The notes beneath the pieces are model-generated. The model saw only the letters and a list, made by a program, of their open reading frames with translations. It made no database searches and had not been told where the DNA came from. Shown here in pieces: positions 7,941 through 17,668 of a DNA stretch of 64,000 nucleotides. The DNA lies in contig CAMFIE010000002.1 in NCBI GenBank assembly GCA_945952315.1, forward strand, positions 310,001 through 374,000, in the 5' to 3' direction. The number at the start of each line of letters is the position of its first letter. Within the stretch, counting starts at the first letter, position 1. The DNA is from an uncultured Rhizobium sp. GTDB lineage: Bacteria > Pseudomonadota > Alphaproteobacteria > Rhizobiales > Rhizobiaceae. Both the position numbers and the translations under genes were made by a program.

Positions 7941-10352
7941 TCAGAACTCTTCCCAGTTGTCCTCGGCGGCCGAGGCCTTCGGGGCGGCGGCGAAGGCGGT
8001 GGCAACGCGGCTTCCAAGGGCGCGGGCGGGTGAGGAGACCGGCGCCGCATGCGCCTTTACAGGGGCAGGGGCTGGGGAAGGTGTCGCCGGTCTTGAGACC
8101 GGAGCCGATGCCCGGGCTGTTCCGCCCTTTGCCGTAGAGGAGGGCGAGGATGTGGCGGCGCGCGCAGCCTGCGTCACATAGCGCTGGCCACCCAGATTGA
8201 ACTGGCCGAGCCGTTCGGAAAGCTCTGTCACTTCGGACACAAGCGTGTGGGCCGCCGCATTGGTTTCCTCGACCATGCCCGCGTTCTGCTGGGTGACCTG
8301 ATCCATCTGGTTGACGGCGCTGTTGATTTCCTGAAGCCCGGTCGACTGTTCGCGCGCGGCGCTGACAATTGCCTGGACATTCTGGTCGATGCGCTGCACC
8401 TCGGCGACGATATGTTGCAGGGCATCCCCCGTCTGGTCGACCAGCGAGACGCCGCGCTTCACCTGCTCGCCGGAAGAAAGGATGAGACCCTTGATCTCCT
8501 TGGCGGCATTGGCAGAGCGCTGCGCAAGCTCGCGCACTTCCTGGGCGACGACGGCAAAACCCTTGCCGGCCTCGCCCGCACGGGCGGCTTCCACACCGGC
8601 ATTCAGCGCCAGAAGATTGGTCTGGAAGGCAATATCGTCGATCACCCCGATGATGTTCGAGATCGATTGCGAGGATTGCTCGATGGCGCTCATCGCATCC
8701 ACCGCATCACGCACCACGGCGCCGGATTTTTCGGCGCTGTCGCGGGTGTGACCGACCAGCTTTCCGGCCTCTTCAGCGCGCGCGGTGCTGTCCTTGACGG
8801 ATGTGGTGATTTCCTCGAGCGCTGCGGCGGTTTCTTCCACCGAGGCGGCCTGATGCTCGGTCCGGCGGGCAAGATCGTCAGCCGCCCGGCGAATTTCCGT
8901 CGAGCCGGATTCAATGGTGCGCGCATTTTCGGAGAAGGACAGGAGCGCTTCCTGCAGCTTTTCGACCGACAGGTTGAAGTCGCCCCGGATTTCCTCGAGC
9001 ACGCCGGTAAACGGCTTGTCGAGCCGGACCGTCATGTCGCCGTTCGAAAGACGGCTGAGGCCGCTGCCAAGCTCGCTTACGGCAAATTTCACATCCGCTT
9101 CCTGTGCGGAGGCAATGCGCGCCCGTTCGGCCCGCTCGCGCTCCTGTTCGGCGCGACCCTGCTCGCCTTCCGCCTCCAGTTGCAGACGCCGCTTTGCATT
9201 TTCCTGCAGAATGGCGAGCGACCGGGCAAGGTCGCCCAGTTCGTCCTGCCGGTCGGCATCCTTGAGGACGACGCCCGTTTCGCCGGAAGCGATGCGGTTG
9301 GTATCGGCGATAACGCCTTCGATCCGGGCGATGAAACGGCGGGCGATCAGCCAGCCGGCCACGGCCAGCATCAGCGCGGCACAGACCATGATGATCATGG
9401 CATTGCGCGCCATGGCATTCAGATCGGCAAAGACCGTCTTTTCCGGAATGCCGGAAATGACATACCAGACATTGCCTTCGCCGAAATCAATCGGATGCGC
9501 CATTGCAAGGATCGACTGGCCATCATCACCGGTCAGCGTCAGCGTGGTTTCCGGGTTTGCGATGAGCTTCGCCCAGGCCTCGCCCTTGTCCGGCATGTCC
9601 TTCAGCGTCTTGCCGATCAGCTTTGCATCGGGATGGTTGACGATATTGCCGGCGGCCGTGACCAGGCCAACCCAGCCATCGCCCATCGGATGAATGGCTT
9701 CAAGCTTCGCGTGGGTCGCATCCAGCGACATGTCGATACCTGCGACACCCACCGGCTTTTCATCGATCATAACCGGACGGGTGATCGAGGTCATCAGCAC
9801 ATCCTTGCCGTCTACCGGATAGATATAGGGCTCGATGATCACCAGCCGCTTTTCCTTGAACGGCTTCTGGTAATAATCGCCCGCGCCGTCCTTGGTATAA
9901 TCAACGAGAGGCGTGTGGATGATCTTGTCGGCACCGCGCACCCAGTAGGGCACATAGCGGCCGGTGTCGTCATGGCCTTCCTTGCCGACGAAATCCTTGT
10001 CCTTGCCGTCAAAGGCTTCCGGCTCCCAGCCGGTCCAGGTGCCCAGCACCACCGGATTGGCAACGAGCAGGTTTTTCAGAAGCAGGTCCGCCTGCGCACG
10101 ATCCGGCTGACCGCCGATATGGGCCGTGGCAAGCGCCCGCTCCATCGTATTGACCAGCATGATCGGTGCACCGACCGAGGCGCGGATATCTTTGGCCGTA
10201 TCCGTGACGATCGCGTCCATCTGGTCGATGCTGCCCTGCTTCATATCCAGATAGGCTTCTCGGAACAGCACGCCCGAGGCGGTCAGCGTTGCCAGCATGC
10301 CACAAAGGGCGATGGCAAAAATATTGCGGCTCGTGGCGGATCTCATCAACAT
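7941..10352 (-). CDS. Methyl-accepting chemotaxis protein, dCache sensor, C-terminal NWEEF CheR-docking tail
   Basis: A transmembrane receptor of 803 residues. Features in order are a membrane segment ([19 protein letters not shown]), a periplasmic double-Cache domain of about 270 residues ([31 protein letters not shown]), a second membrane segment ([17 protein letters not shown]), two HAMP modules, and the signalling coiled coil with tip [20 protein letters not shown]. It ends in a Pro/Ala linker and the pentapeptide NWEEF, the CheR/CheB tether known from NWETF of enteric receptors. The Cache Asp in GIDMSLD is where amino-acid or amine ligands bind in relatives; the ligand here is unknown. 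ATG 10352 has GGAG seven bases upstream, better than the TTG at 10364. Confidence 0.93.
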   Translation of the reverse strand: MLMRSATSRNIFAIALCGMLATLTASGVLFREAYLDMKQGSIDQMDAIVTDTAKDIRASVGAPIMLVNTMERALATAHIGGQPDRAQADLLLKNLLVANPVVLGTWTGWEPEAFDGKDKDFVGKEGHDDTGRYVPYWVRGADKIIHTPLVDYTKDGAGDYYQKPFKEKRLVIIEPYIYPVDGKDVLMTSITRPVMIDEKPVGVAGIDMSLDATHAKLEAIHPMGDGWVGLVTAAGNIVNHPDAKLIGKTLKDMPDKGEAWAKLIANPETTLTLTGDDGQSILAMAHPIDFGEGNVWYVISGIPEKTVFADLNAMARNAMIIMVCAALMLAVAGWLIARRFIARIEGVIADTNRIASGETGVVLKDADRQDELGDLARSLAILQENAKRRLQLEAEGEQGRAEQERERAERARIASAQEADVKFAVSELGSGLSRLSNGDMTVRLDKPFTGVLEEIRGDFNLSVEKLQEALLSFSENARTIESGSTEIRRAADDLARRTEHQAASVEETAAALEEITTSVKDSTARAEEAGKLVGHTRDSAEKSGAVVRDAVDAMSAIEQSSQSISNIIGVIDDIAFQTNLLALNAGVEAARAGEAGKGFAVVAQEVRELAQRSANAAKEIKGLILSSGEQVKRGVSLVDQTGDALQHIVAEVQRIDQNVQAIVSAAREQSTGLQEINSAVNQMDQVTQQNAGMVEETNAAAHTLVSEVTELSERLGQFNLGGQRYVTQAARAATSSPSSTAKGGTARASAPVSRPATPSPAPAPVKAHAAPVSSPARALGSRVATAFAAAPKASAAEDNWEEF

Positions 10353-10545
10353 AAGCGTCTCCAATGATTGAACAATCGCAGCGCCGCTGCAATCGCGTCC
10401 ACCATCGACGCTTGATCCCTGGCCTCATGCCGGGAGGGGTCAGTAAACAAATTCCTTCAATGCTTAGCCCGCGACTGGTATAAATTGCCTAAATTTTAAG
10501 CGGATTTTCCTGTTTTTTGACGAAGTTAAAGCGTAGGTGAGTATT

Positions 10546-11112
10546 TCAAAAGTCGTCAAGCTTATCCAGGCTTGACTGAATTATATTTTGCGCAAGTTCG
10601 AAAGAAAATCCATTTCGGGCAAATGCCGATAATTCTTTGGCCTTGCGACGTTCATCCAGATCGACTTTGCGGAAGGGACCGAAGCCGCGCTTGCGGGCGT
10701 AATTGATTGCCGCGGCCCGGTCGTCGATCTCCTCGACGGCGGCATGAATGAGGCTGCGCTCAACGCCCTTCTGCCCGAGATCCCGGCTGATGCGCCGTTT
10801 CGAATGGCCGGATCGGCTTGCGCTTGCGGCCCGGGTTTCCGCAAAGGCACGGTCATCGAGAAACCGGTGTTCGTGGCAAAAGGCAATTCCGGTCGCGGCG
10901 ATCCTAGATGCAAGCTCTGCCGAAATGCCCTCGAACTTGCTGAGCGCCTTGCGCCGCAATGCCTCACGGAGCGCATGCTCCGTCATCATGCGCTGGTTCA
11001 GTCTGTAGACGCAGGAATTCTTCACCCAGGAAAGCATGCGCGGCGTTGGCTCGTTCAGCGCCGCATACGCCGCCCGCCGCTTCTCCCGCTCTTCCAGCAA
11101 ATCATCAGACAT
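10546..11112 (-). CDS. recX: RecX family regulatory protein
   Basis: A 188-residue protein made of RecX three-helix repeats. It shows the family pattern of N-terminal RAAYAALNEP, a central FLDDRAFAETRAAS, then SKRRISRDLGQKGVERSLI and YARKRGFGPF. RecX binds RecA filaments and limits recombinase activity in the cytoplasm. It is a monocistronic minus-strand gene between a chemoreceptor and tRNA-Thr and is not beside recA in this window, which is common in rhizobia. The start ATG at 11112 gives MSDDLLEE. Assignment rests on overall pattern and size. Confidence 0.82.
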   Translation of the reverse strand: MSDDLLEEREKRRAAYAALNEPTPRMLSWVKNSCVYRLNQRMMTEHALREALRRKALSKFEGISAELASRIAATGIAFCHEHRFLDDRAFAETRAASASRSGHSKRRISRDLGQKGVERSLIHAAVEEIDDRAAAINYARKRGFGPFRKVDLDERRKAKELSAFARNGFSFELAQNIIQSSLDKLDDF

Positions 11113-11167
11113 GGCTGATCATCACGTAAAACGTGAAGGTTTTCAATGGTCTATCATGGAGGAAAAC

Positions 11168-11242
11168 TGGTGCTGCTAGAGAGATTTGAACTCTCGGCCT
11201 CTCCCTTACCAAGGGAGTGCTCTACCCCTGAGCTATAGCAGC
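11168..11242 (-). tRNA. tRNA-Thr (anticodon GGT)
   Basis: A cloverleaf on the minus strand. The acceptor GCTGCTA pairs with TAGCAGC, followed by an encoded CCA at 11168-11170. The anticodon arm is CTCCC-TTGGTAA-GGGAG, giving anticodon GGT, and the T-arm contains GTTCAAATC. Length is 75 bases with CCA. Confidence 0.96.
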
Positions 11243-11448
11243 ATCTTGTCGGCGCAGTCACTCTTGCGCCCGAGCGAGGCGGCTAATGCCACAGGATTCG
11301 GGTGAGTGCAAGCCGCAATTTCATGTCCAGCCTCAAGAAAAAAGCAAAAGGCCATTTTCGTGAAGCCATGACTTGCGCTAATCAGCCGCTGGAGCAAACG
11401 GAATGACAGGCGCGCAGCCCAGCGATTTCAGGCCTTGTGGAGATTTGC

Positions 11449-11688
11449 ATGTCCGAAAATGGTCGTGATCAGAAAGCATCTGACAATGAGGCCGGGTCCG
11501 GGGCCCGTGAGGGCGAAAAGCGTCGGCGCGGACCGACGGAGGCGGAGCTGCGCAAGGCGCGCAATGCCGCCAAGCTTCGTGAAAACCTGCTGAAGCGGAA
11601 GGCGCAGGTGCGTGCCCGGCGTCAGGGCGAGGCGGAAAGTGGCACGGGTCTGCCCGCAAGCCGTGCGCCCGAGGGCAGCGACGGCTGA
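11449..11688 (+). CDS. Small highly charged hypothetical protein
   Basis: A 79-residue protein of unknown function, starting MSENGRDQKASDNEAG. It is rich in Arg, Lys, Glu and Ala, with a central predicted helix EAELRKARNAAKLRENLLK and basic tail KRKAQVRARRQGE. There is no signal peptide or membrane segment. The ATG at 11449 is preceded by GTGGAG seven bases upstream; a GTG at 11437 would add four residues. It sits ahead of murA. The amphipathic basic helix would suit nucleic-acid or ribosome binding, but that is only a guess from composition. Confidence 0.6.
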   Translation: MSENGRDQKASDNEAGSGAREGEKRRRGPTEAELRKARNAAKLRENLLKRKAQVRARRQGEAESGTGLPASRAPEGSDG

Positions 11689-11866
11689 CCGGCCGGTTTG
11701 CCTTTCGGCATCCGCCATGCCCCAAAAAAGCGGCATTCGGCGGGGAAGAGGCTGCAAAGACCTTCATTTTCCGGCCTGTTCGAATTGAAGCGCCTTCACT
11801 TTTCGTCTAAGACGCGCCCTCACACGTGGCGCTTGCAGCATGGCCTTTTGGCCCCGGGGACTTTAC

Positions 11867-13159
11867 ATGGATCGCATCAGGATTATCGGCGGAAACGAAC
11901 TCAAGGGCATCATTCCCATTTCCGGCGCCAAAAACGCCGCCCTGCCGCTGATGATCGCCTCGCTTCTGACCAGCGATACGCTGACACTCGAAAATGTCCC
12001 GCATCTGGCAGACGTGGAGCAACTGATCCGCATTCTCGGCAATCATGGCGTCGACATTTCGGTCAACGGTCGCCGTGAGCGCCAGGGCGAAGGCTATTCG
12101 CGCACCGTGCATTTCACCTGCCGGACCATCGTCGATACGACCGCGCCCTACGAGCTGGTCTCGAAGATGCGCGCGAGCTTCTGGGTGATCGGCCCGCTTC
12201 TGGCCCGCGAAGGCCATGCCCGCGTGTCGCTGCCGGGCGGTTGCGCGATCGGCACGCGCCCGGTCGATCTCTTCATCGAAGGCCTGACGGCGCTTGGCGC
12301 CAGCATGGAAATCGATGGCGGCTATATCAATGCCACCGCGCCGAAGGGCGGTCTGATTGGCGCGCGCTATACGTTCCCCAAGGTTTCGGTCGGCGCCACC
12401 CATGTGATGCTGATGGCGGCTGCGCTTGCCCGCGGCACGACCGTGATCGGCAATGCTGCCCGCGAGCCGGAAGTGGTGGATCTCGCCGATTGCCTGAATG
12501 CCATGGGCGCAAAGATCAGCGGTGCCGGCACCTCGACCATCACGATTGAAGGGGTGACTTCGCTTTCGGGCGCGCGCCATCGCGTGCTGCCGGATCGCAT
12601 CGAAACCGGCACCTATGCCATGGCGGTTGCGATGACCGGCGGTGACGTGACCTTGGAAGGAACGCGTGCCGACCTGCTCGAAACCGCGCTCGAAGCAATC
12701 CGCCGGTCCGGTGCAGACGTCACCTCGACGGCAACCGGCATTCGCGTGGTGCGCAATGGCGGCAGCATCAAGCCGGTCGATGTGGTCACCGATCCCTTCC
12801 CGGGCTTCCCGACCGATCTTCAGGCGCAGTTCATGGCGCTGATGACCCGTTCCACCGGTGTGTCCCACATTACCGAGACGATTTTCGAAAACCGCTTCAT
12901 GCATGTGCAGGAGCTTGCCCGCCTTGGCGCAAAGATCTCGCTTTCCGGCCAGACGGCAAAGATCGAGGGCGTGGAGCGTCTGCGCGGCGCGCCTGTGATG
13001 GCGACCGATCTGCGCGCCTCCGTCTCGCTGGTGATTGCAGGCCTTGCCGCCGAAGGCGAAACCATGGTCAACCGCGTCTATCATCTCGATCGCGGCTTCG
13101 AGCGCCTGGAAGAAAAGCTCACCCGCTGCGGCGCGGTGGTGGAGCGTGTCAGCGATTGA
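11867..13159 (+). CDS. murA: UDP-N-acetylglucosamine 1-carboxyvinyltransferase
   Basis: A 430-residue cytoplasmic enzyme that transfers enolpyruvate from phosphoenolpyruvate to UDP-GlcNAc, the first committed step of peptidoglycan synthesis. Lys22 (SGAKNAALP) and the catalytic, fosfomycin-reactive Cys126 in [10 protein letters not shown] are both present. Length is normal for the family. The ATG at 11867 gives [12 protein letters not shown], the conserved beginning; the frame is open nine codons further but without conservation. It heads the block that continues with DUF2948, hisD, UPF0262 and a phosphatase. Confidence 0.97.
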   Translation: MDRIRIIGGNELKGIIPISGAKNAALPLMIASLLTSDTLTLENVPHLADVEQLIRILGNHGVDISVNGRRERQGEGYSRTVHFTCRTIVDTTAPYELVSKMRASFWVIGPLLAREGHARVSLPGGCAIGTRPVDLFIEGLTALGASMEIDGGYINATAPKGGLIGARYTFPKVSVGATHVMLMAAALARGTTVIGNAAREPEVVDLADCLNAMGAKISGAGTSTITIEGVTSLSGARHRVLPDRIETGTYAMAVAMTGGDVTLEGTRADLLETALEAIRRSGADVTSTATGIRVVRNGGSIKPVDVVTDPFPGFPTDLQAQFMALMTRSTGVSHITETIFENRFMHVQELARLGAKISLSGQTAKIEGVERLRGAPVMATDLRASVSLVIAGLAAEGETMVNRVYHLDRGFERLEEKLTRCGAVVERVSD

Positions 13160-13290
13160 GACGGATAAGGCGTGCGAAAGACCTTGTGCGTCGCCGCCTT
13201 GGCGAGGCGCACTGGTTTTTCGCACTGCAACATCCTATCTGCGGGGGGAGGGGCGAAAAGCGACCCCGCATTGCAAAGGGATGAAGGTGA

Positions 13291-13731
13291 ATGAGCGGTT
13301 TGAAGCTTTTGGCACTCGATGGTGATGATCTCGGCATTGTATCGGCCCATGTGCAGGATGCGGTGCTGAAGACGGGCGATCTTTCCTATTCCCCGAAGGC
13401 GGGTCTGTTTACCGTCGCCGTCAACCGGTTTGTCTGGGAAGAGGCGGGCGAGAAGGCAAGGAGCTTCGAGCGCCGCCGCGCCATGCTGTCCTTCAAGCGG
13501 GTGCGCGGCGTGCGCAGCCAGGGTTTCGACCGCCGGAACGGCGAAGCCGTTCTTTCGCTGCTGGCCCTGTCCTTCAGCCCGAAGGGCGAGGGGCCGGACG
13601 GTGTGCTGGAACTGGTGCTCGCTGGCGGCGGTGCCATACAGCTAGACGTGGAATGTATCGAAGGACAGCTTGCGGATACGGGCGGAGCGTGGGAAACCAC
13701 ACACAGGCCCGATCACTCCGCCGAGGCGTGA
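13291..13731 (+). CDS. DUF2948 family protein
   Basis: A 146-residue cytoplasmic protein of the alphaproteobacterial DUF2948 family. It starts MSGLKLLALDGDDLGIVSAH and contains FTVAVNRFVWE, RAMLSFKRVRGVRSQG and ELVLAGGGAIQLDVECIEGQL, the family's conserved stretches. Function is unknown. Its fixed position between murA and hisD in rhizobia suggests co-transcription rather than a role in either pathway. There are 131 bases between murA and this start and 39 bases before hisD. Confidence 0.85.
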   Translation: MSGLKLLALDGDDLGIVSAHVQDAVLKTGDLSYSPKAGLFTVAVNRFVWEEAGEKARSFERRRAMLSFKRVRGVRSQGFDRRNGEAVLSLLALSFSPKGEGPDGVLELVLAGGGAIQLDVECIEGQLADTGGAWETTHRPDHSAEA

Positions 13732-13770
13732 TTCCGGCAATTCGGGAAGGTATCGAGGGGACTTCAGCGC

Positions 13771-15069
13771 GTGGCAATCTGGCTTGATCAGGCATCGGAC
13801 GATTTCGAGGCGCGCTTTGCGGCCTTTCTGACGACCAAGCGTGAGGTCTCCGAGGATGTGAATGCCACGGTGAAAGCCATCATTGATGATGTGCGCGCCC
13901 GCGGTGATGCCGCCCTTGCGGAATATTCTCTGCGCTTCGACGGACTTGATTTTCGCCAGAAGCCGATGCGGGTTTCAACTGAGGAGCTGGATGCCGCCTA
14001 TGCGGCCGTCGACCCGGCGGTGATTGCCGCGCTGGAGCTTGCTGCCAAGCGCATCGAAAGCCATCACGCCCGGCAGATGCCGAAGGACGACATTTACGAA
14101 GATGCCATCGGCGTCGGTCTTGGTTCGCGCTGGACGGCGATTGATGCGGTCGGCATTTATGTTCCGGGCGGCACCGCAAGCTATCCGAGCTCTGTCCTGA
14201 TGAATGCGGTTCCGGCCAAGGTGGCGGGCGTGCCCCGCATCGTGATGGTGGTTCCGGCGCTGAAGGGCGAGATCAATCCGGCCGTGCTGGCGGCTGCCCG
14301 CATTGCTGGCGTGTCTGAAATCTACCGCATCGGCGGTGCGCAGGCGGTGGCCGCCCTTGCCTATGGCACGCAAACGATTGCTCCCGTCTACAAGATCACC
14401 GGTCCGGGCAATGCCTATGTGGCGGCCGCCAAGCGGCAGGTCTTCGGCACGGTCGGCATCGACATGATTGCCGGGCCTTCGGAAGTGCTGGTGATTGCCG
14501 ATGGCGAGAACGATCCGGACTGGATCGCCGCCGATCTGCTCGCCCAGGCCGAACATGACGAAGGCGCGCAGTCCATTCTGCTCACCGATGACGCTGCATT
14601 CGGCAAGGCGGTCGAGGCGGCGGTCGAGCGGCAGCTGAAAAGCCTGTCGCGTAACCAGACGGCCTCTGCCAGCTGGCGCGATTTTGGCGCGGTCCTTCTG
14701 GTGAAGGCGCTGGAAGATGGCATTCCGCTCGCAAACCGCATCGCCGCCGAGCATCTGGAGCTCGCGATGGCCGATCCCGCCCTCTTTATCGCGGGCGTGC
14801 GCAATGCGGGTGCGATCTTTATCGGTCGCCATACGCCGGAAGTGATCGGCGATTATGTGGGCGGCTCCAATCACGTGCTGCCGACGGCGCGGTCCGCCCG
14901 GTTTTCCTCGGGTTTGTCGGTGCTCGATTTCGTCAAGCGTACCTCGATCCTGAGACTGGGGGCCGAGCAACTGCGTGCGCTTGCGCCCGCCGCCATTACA
15001 CTTGCGCGCTGCGAAGGGCTTGATGCCCATGCCCGCTCGGTTGCCATCCGGCTGAATGAAGGGGAATGA
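13771..15069 (+). CDS. hisD: Histidinol dehydrogenase
   Basis: A 432-residue enzyme catalysing the last two steps of histidine synthesis, oxidising L-histidinol to L-histidine with NAD and zinc. Visible family stretches are YVPGGTASYPSSVLMN, GGAQAVAALAYGT, GPGNAYVAAAKRQVFG, GPSEVLVIAD and AEHDEGAQSILLT; the C-terminal part has GDYVGGSNHVLPT with its catalytic and metal-binding His. The start codon is GTG at 13771, preceded by GGGG. It is followed after three bases by the UPF0262 gene, so translation is probably coupled. Confidence 0.97.
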   Translation: MAIWLDQASDDFEARFAAFLTTKREVSEDVNATVKAIIDDVRARGDAALAEYSLRFDGLDFRQKPMRVSTEELDAAYAAVDPAVIAALELAAKRIESHHARQMPKDDIYEDAIGVGLGSRWTAIDAVGIYVPGGTASYPSSVLMNAVPAKVAGVPRIVMVVPALKGEINPAVLAAARIAGVSEIYRIGGAQAVAALAYGTQTIAPVYKITGPGNAYVAAAKRQVFGTVGIDMIAGPSEVLVIADGENDPDWIAADLLAQAEHDEGAQSILLTDDAAFGKAVEAAVERQLKSLSRNQTASASWRDFGAVLLVKALEDGIPLANRIAAEHLELAMADPALFIAGVRNAGAIFIGRHTPEVIGDYVGGSNHVLPTARSARFSSGLSVLDFVKRTSILRLGAEQLRALAPAAITLARCEGLDAHARSVAIRLNEGE

Positions 15070-15072
15070 GCC

Positions 15073-15549
15073 ATGTCCGGCAGAAGCGCCTTTCGCCTCT
15101 CCGATGTCATCCTCGATGAAACGATCGGCCGCTCCACGCCCGATGTGGAACATGAGCGGGCTGTTGCGATCTTCGACCTGATCGAGGAAAATTCCTTTGA
15201 GCCCATGGGCCATGCGGGCGGCCCCTACCGGCTGAACCTGTCGCTGATGGAGCAGAAGTTGGTCTTCCAGATCAAGACGGAAGCGGGCGAGGATGTGGCC
15301 ACCCACATTCTGTCACTGACCCCCTTTCGCCGGATCATCAAGGACTATTTCATGATCTGCGAGAGCTATTACGAGGCGATCCGCTCTTCCACGCCGAGCC
15401 AGATCGAGGCGATCGACATGGGGCGTCGCGGCATCCACAATGAAGGCTCGCAGACGCTGATGGACCGGCTGGACGGCAAGATCCGCATCGATTTCGATAC
15501 GGCGCGGCGGCTGTTCACGCTGGTCTGCGTGCTTTACTGGCGCGGCTAG
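15073..15549 (+). CDS. UPF0262 family protein
   Basis: A 158-residue cytoplasmic protein conserved in alphaproteobacteria, without a known function. Characteristic stretches are [40 protein letters not shown] and [14 protein letters not shown]. The gene starts three bases after hisD and ends eight bases before the phosphatase gene, a tight cluster typical of Rhizobiaceae. It has no membrane segment or signal peptide. Confidence 0.9.
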   Translation: MSGRSAFRLSDVILDETIGRSTPDVEHERAVAIFDLIEENSFEPMGHAGGPYRLNLSLMEQKLVFQIKTEAGEDVATHILSLTPFRRIIKDYFMICESYYEAIRSSTPSQIEAIDMGRRGIHNEGSQTLMDRLDGKIRIDFDTARRLFTLVCVLYWRG

Positions 15550-15557
15550 GCTCCTCC

Positions 15558-16007
15558 ATGGGCGAAGGCGGGGCATCAGGGGCAAAAATTCCGGGCGCGA
15601 TCCTGTTCATGTGCGCCATGAACGCGATCCGCTCGCCGATGGCCGAAGTGATAGCCCGTTCGCTGCTGCCCGCCGTCTACATCGCCTCCGCCGGAGTGAG
15701 AAAAGGCGAGCGCGACCCTTTCGTGGATGTGGTTCTCGACGAGATCGGCCTGACGCTCGGCAAGCGGCAGCCGCAGACTCTGGACGAACTCGAGGATGAC
15801 TATTTCGACCTGGTCGTGACGCTGTCTCCGGAGGCCCATCACCGCGCGCTTGAACTCACCCGCTCGAGTGCCGTCGAGGTGATTTACTGGCCGGTTGCCG
15901 ATCCGACCGTGGTGCAGGGCTCGCGCGACCAGATGCTCGACGCCTATCGCGGGGTGCGCGATCACCTTCACAAAATGATCCGCGAACGCTTCGCCACCAG
16001 CGCCTGA
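15558..16007 (+). CDS. Low-molecular-weight phosphatase family protein
   Basis: A 149-residue protein with the P-loop of low-molecular-weight phosphotyrosine phosphatases/arsenate reductases: Cys19-X5-Arg25 in FMCAMNAIRSP, followed by Ser. The general-acid position lies in YWPVADPT (Asp). The P-loop CAMNAIR differs from the usual C-GNICR pattern, so substrate specificity may differ from tyrosine phosphatases. It ends the hisD-UPF0262 cluster. Whether it acts on phosphoproteins, arsenate or small molecules cannot be told. Confidence 0.85.
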   Translation: MGEGGASGAKIPGAILFMCAMNAIRSPMAEVIARSLLPAVYIASAGVRKGERDPFVDVVLDEIGLTLGKRQPQTLDELEDDYFDLVVTLSPEAHHRALELTRSSAVEVIYWPVADPTVVQGSRDQMLDAYRGVRDHLHKMIRERFATSA

Positions 16008-16165
16008 TAGCGGAACTTCTGCCGAATTCTGCTAACGGCAGCGATTTCAGTGCAGGAAAGGCAAACTGCAAGGTTCACAAAGCCCTGCCGATTGTGTAGT
16101 TTCCGGCAAAATTTTAACGGTCCCCCTCCCATTTCCGGGACCATGACAAGGAAGACACCGTCTAC

Positions 16166-16384
16166 ATGGCAAAAGAAGAAGTTCTCGAATTCCCGGGCAT
16201 CGTCACCGAACTGCTGCCGAATGCGACCTTTCGCGTGAAGCTGGAAAACGAACACGAGATCATCGCGCACACCGCTGGCCGCATGCGCAAGAACCGCATC
16301 CGCGTTCTGGCGGGCGACAAGGTGCTGGTGGAAATGACCCCTTACGACCTCACCAAGGGCCGTATCACCTACCGCTTCAAGTAA
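16166..16384 (+). CDS. infA: Translation initiation factor IF-1
   Basis: A 72-residue single OB-fold protein that binds the ribosomal A site during initiation. The sequence starts [20 protein letters not shown] and contains [20 protein letters not shown], matching IF-1 throughout its length. It has its own 158-bp upstream region after the phosphatase gene and precedes maf by 24 bases. Confidence 0.98.
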   Translation: MAKEEVLEFPGIVTELLPNATFRVKLENEHEIIAHTAGRMRKNRIRVLAGDKVLVEMTPYDLTKGRITYRFK

Positions 16385-16408
16385 GCATCGCGAAAACGCT
16401 GATCCAGG

Positions 16409-17035
16409 ATGAATGCCGTGCTGAGACAGAAGCTGATCCTGGCCTCCGGTTCGCCGCGCCGTCTCGACCTCCTGAAGCAGATCGGCATTGAGCCCGACCG
16501 GCTGATGCCGATGGATCTGGATGAGACGCCAAAGCGGGCAGAACATCCCCGTTCGCTGGCCCGTCGGCTGTCCGGCGAGAAGGCGCTTGCCGCCCGCAGT
16601 GCGATCCGCGACGAGCTGCAATGGCGCGATAGCTATATTCTCGCCGCCGATACGGTGGTGGCCGTTGGCCGCCGCATTCTGGGCAAGGCGGATTTTGCCG
16701 AAGATGCGCGTGCCTCGCTCCATCTTCTTTCCGGCCGCAGCCACTGGGTCTATACGGGTGTCTGCGTGATCACGCCGAATGGCCAGTTGCGGCAGAAGGT
16801 GGTGGAAACCAAGGTGCGCTTCAAGCGCCTGTCACGCAAGGAAATCGAGACCTATATTGCCGCCAGCCAGTGGCAGGGCAAGGCGGGCGCCTATGGCATC
16901 CAGGGCATCGCCGGGGTCTTCGTGCAGAAGCTTTCCGGCTCCTATACCAATGTGGTCGGCCTGCCGCTTTTTGAAACGGCGCAGATGCTTTCCGGCGAGG
17001 GCTTCGACTGCATGGCCGGCTGGATGGAGACCTGA
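16409..17035 (+). CDS. maf: Maf family nucleoside triphosphate pyrophosphatase
   Basis: A 208-residue Maf/Ham1-fold protein that hydrolyses dTTP/UTP or modified nucleotides to monophosphates and pyrophosphate (family knowledge). Motifs seen are the N-terminal ILASGSPRRLDLLKQIG, YILAADTVVAVG with its catalytic Asp, and GKAGAYGIQG near residue 153. The first residues MNAVLRQKL may be slightly long. It is followed by yacG after five bases, the usual rhizobial infA-maf-yacG order. Confidence 0.93.
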   Translation: MNAVLRQKLILASGSPRRLDLLKQIGIEPDRLMPMDLDETPKRAEHPRSLARRLSGEKALAARSAIRDELQWRDSYILAADTVVAVGRRILGKADFAEDARASLHLLSGRSHWVYTGVCVITPNGQLRQKVVETKVRFKRLSRKEIETYIAASQWQGKAGAYGIQGIAGVFVQKLSGSYTNVVGLPLFETAQMLSGEGFDCMAGWMET

Positions 17036-17040
17036 GCCGG

Positions 17041-17253
17041 ATGGCAGGAGACGCAGAAAAGCCGAAAGCCAAGGTGGAGCCGCTGCGCAAGCCGCGACCC
17101 TGCCCGGAATGCAAGCGGCCATCCCAGCGCGAGCACTATCCCTTCTGCTCGGAACGCTGCCGCAATCTCGATCTTTCCCGCTGGCTGAAGGGCTCCTATG
17201 CCATTCCGGTTGCCGAAGACGAGACGAAGCCGGGCGACGACGACGCCTACTGA
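17041..17253 (+). CDS. yacG: DNA gyrase inhibitor YacG (small zinc protein)
   Basis: A 70-residue zinc-ribbon protein with CPEC (residues 21-24) and a second pair in FCSERCRNLDLSRWL. YacG binds GyrB and blocks gyrase DNA binding in E. coli. Both Cys pairs and the DLSRWL box are intact. The acidic C-terminal tail DETKPGDDDAY is longer than in enteric homologues. It is the last gene of the infA-maf-yacG run. Confidence 0.92.
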   Translation: MAGDAEKPKAKVEPLRKPRPCPECKRPSQREHYPFCSERCRNLDLSRWLKGSYAIPVAEDETKPGDDDAY

Positions 17254-17469
17254 TGTCGCCCGGGCGAATTCAGCCCATTGTTTTTCAAGGATTTTCCGGA
17301 TTGAAACAGGCAGAAGGCAATCCTGCCGTTTCCCAGTCGATTTTCTTTGAAAAAAGTGGTCCGAGGTGCTGGACATGCCCGATCAAGATGCTATAACCCC
17401 GCTCGCTTCCGGGGCAAACATGACCCCAGACGGATCAAAACCAAATGGTTCGGACTGTGAAGCAAGGTT

Positions 17470-17545
17470 GCCCGGATAGCTCAGTTGGTAGAGCAGCGGA
17501 TTGAAAATCCGCGTGTCGGTGGTTCGAATCCGCCTCCGGGCACCA
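17470..17545 (+). tRNA. tRNA-Phe (anticodon GAA)
   Basis: A 76-base cloverleaf. The acceptor GCCCGGA pairs with TCCGGGC and CCA is encoded at the 3' end. The D-arm is AGCTCAGTTGGTAGAGC, the anticodon loop TTGAAAA gives GAA, and the T-arm contains GGTTCGAATCC. Confidence 0.98.
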
Positions 17546-17620
17546 TTTCTTCCCAGAAAGTTTTCCAGATTTTTTTCACTTGAGATCGTTGGTCTTTGTC
17601 TGCCCGCTTCAGGCAAGCAG

Positions 17621-17650
17621 AAGGGCGATGGCCTGTTTGCCATCGCCCTC
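17621..17650 (-). terminator. Terminator-like hairpin after the TMEM175 gene
   Basis: GGGCGATGGC (17623-17632) pairs perfectly with GCCATCGCCC (17639-17648) around a six-base loop. It lies just past the stop of the minus-strand TMEM175-type gene and 75 bases past tRNA-Phe. There is no strong U-run on either strand, so termination efficiency is uncertain. Confidence 0.5.
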
Positions 17651-17668
17651 GGATCGTCTTCTCCGGTC

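Noticed and set aside
8247-10367. Antisense frame of about 700 codons opposite the dCache chemoreceptor
   Set aside because: Shadow of the receptor gene, whose domains and terminator are convincing on the other strand.
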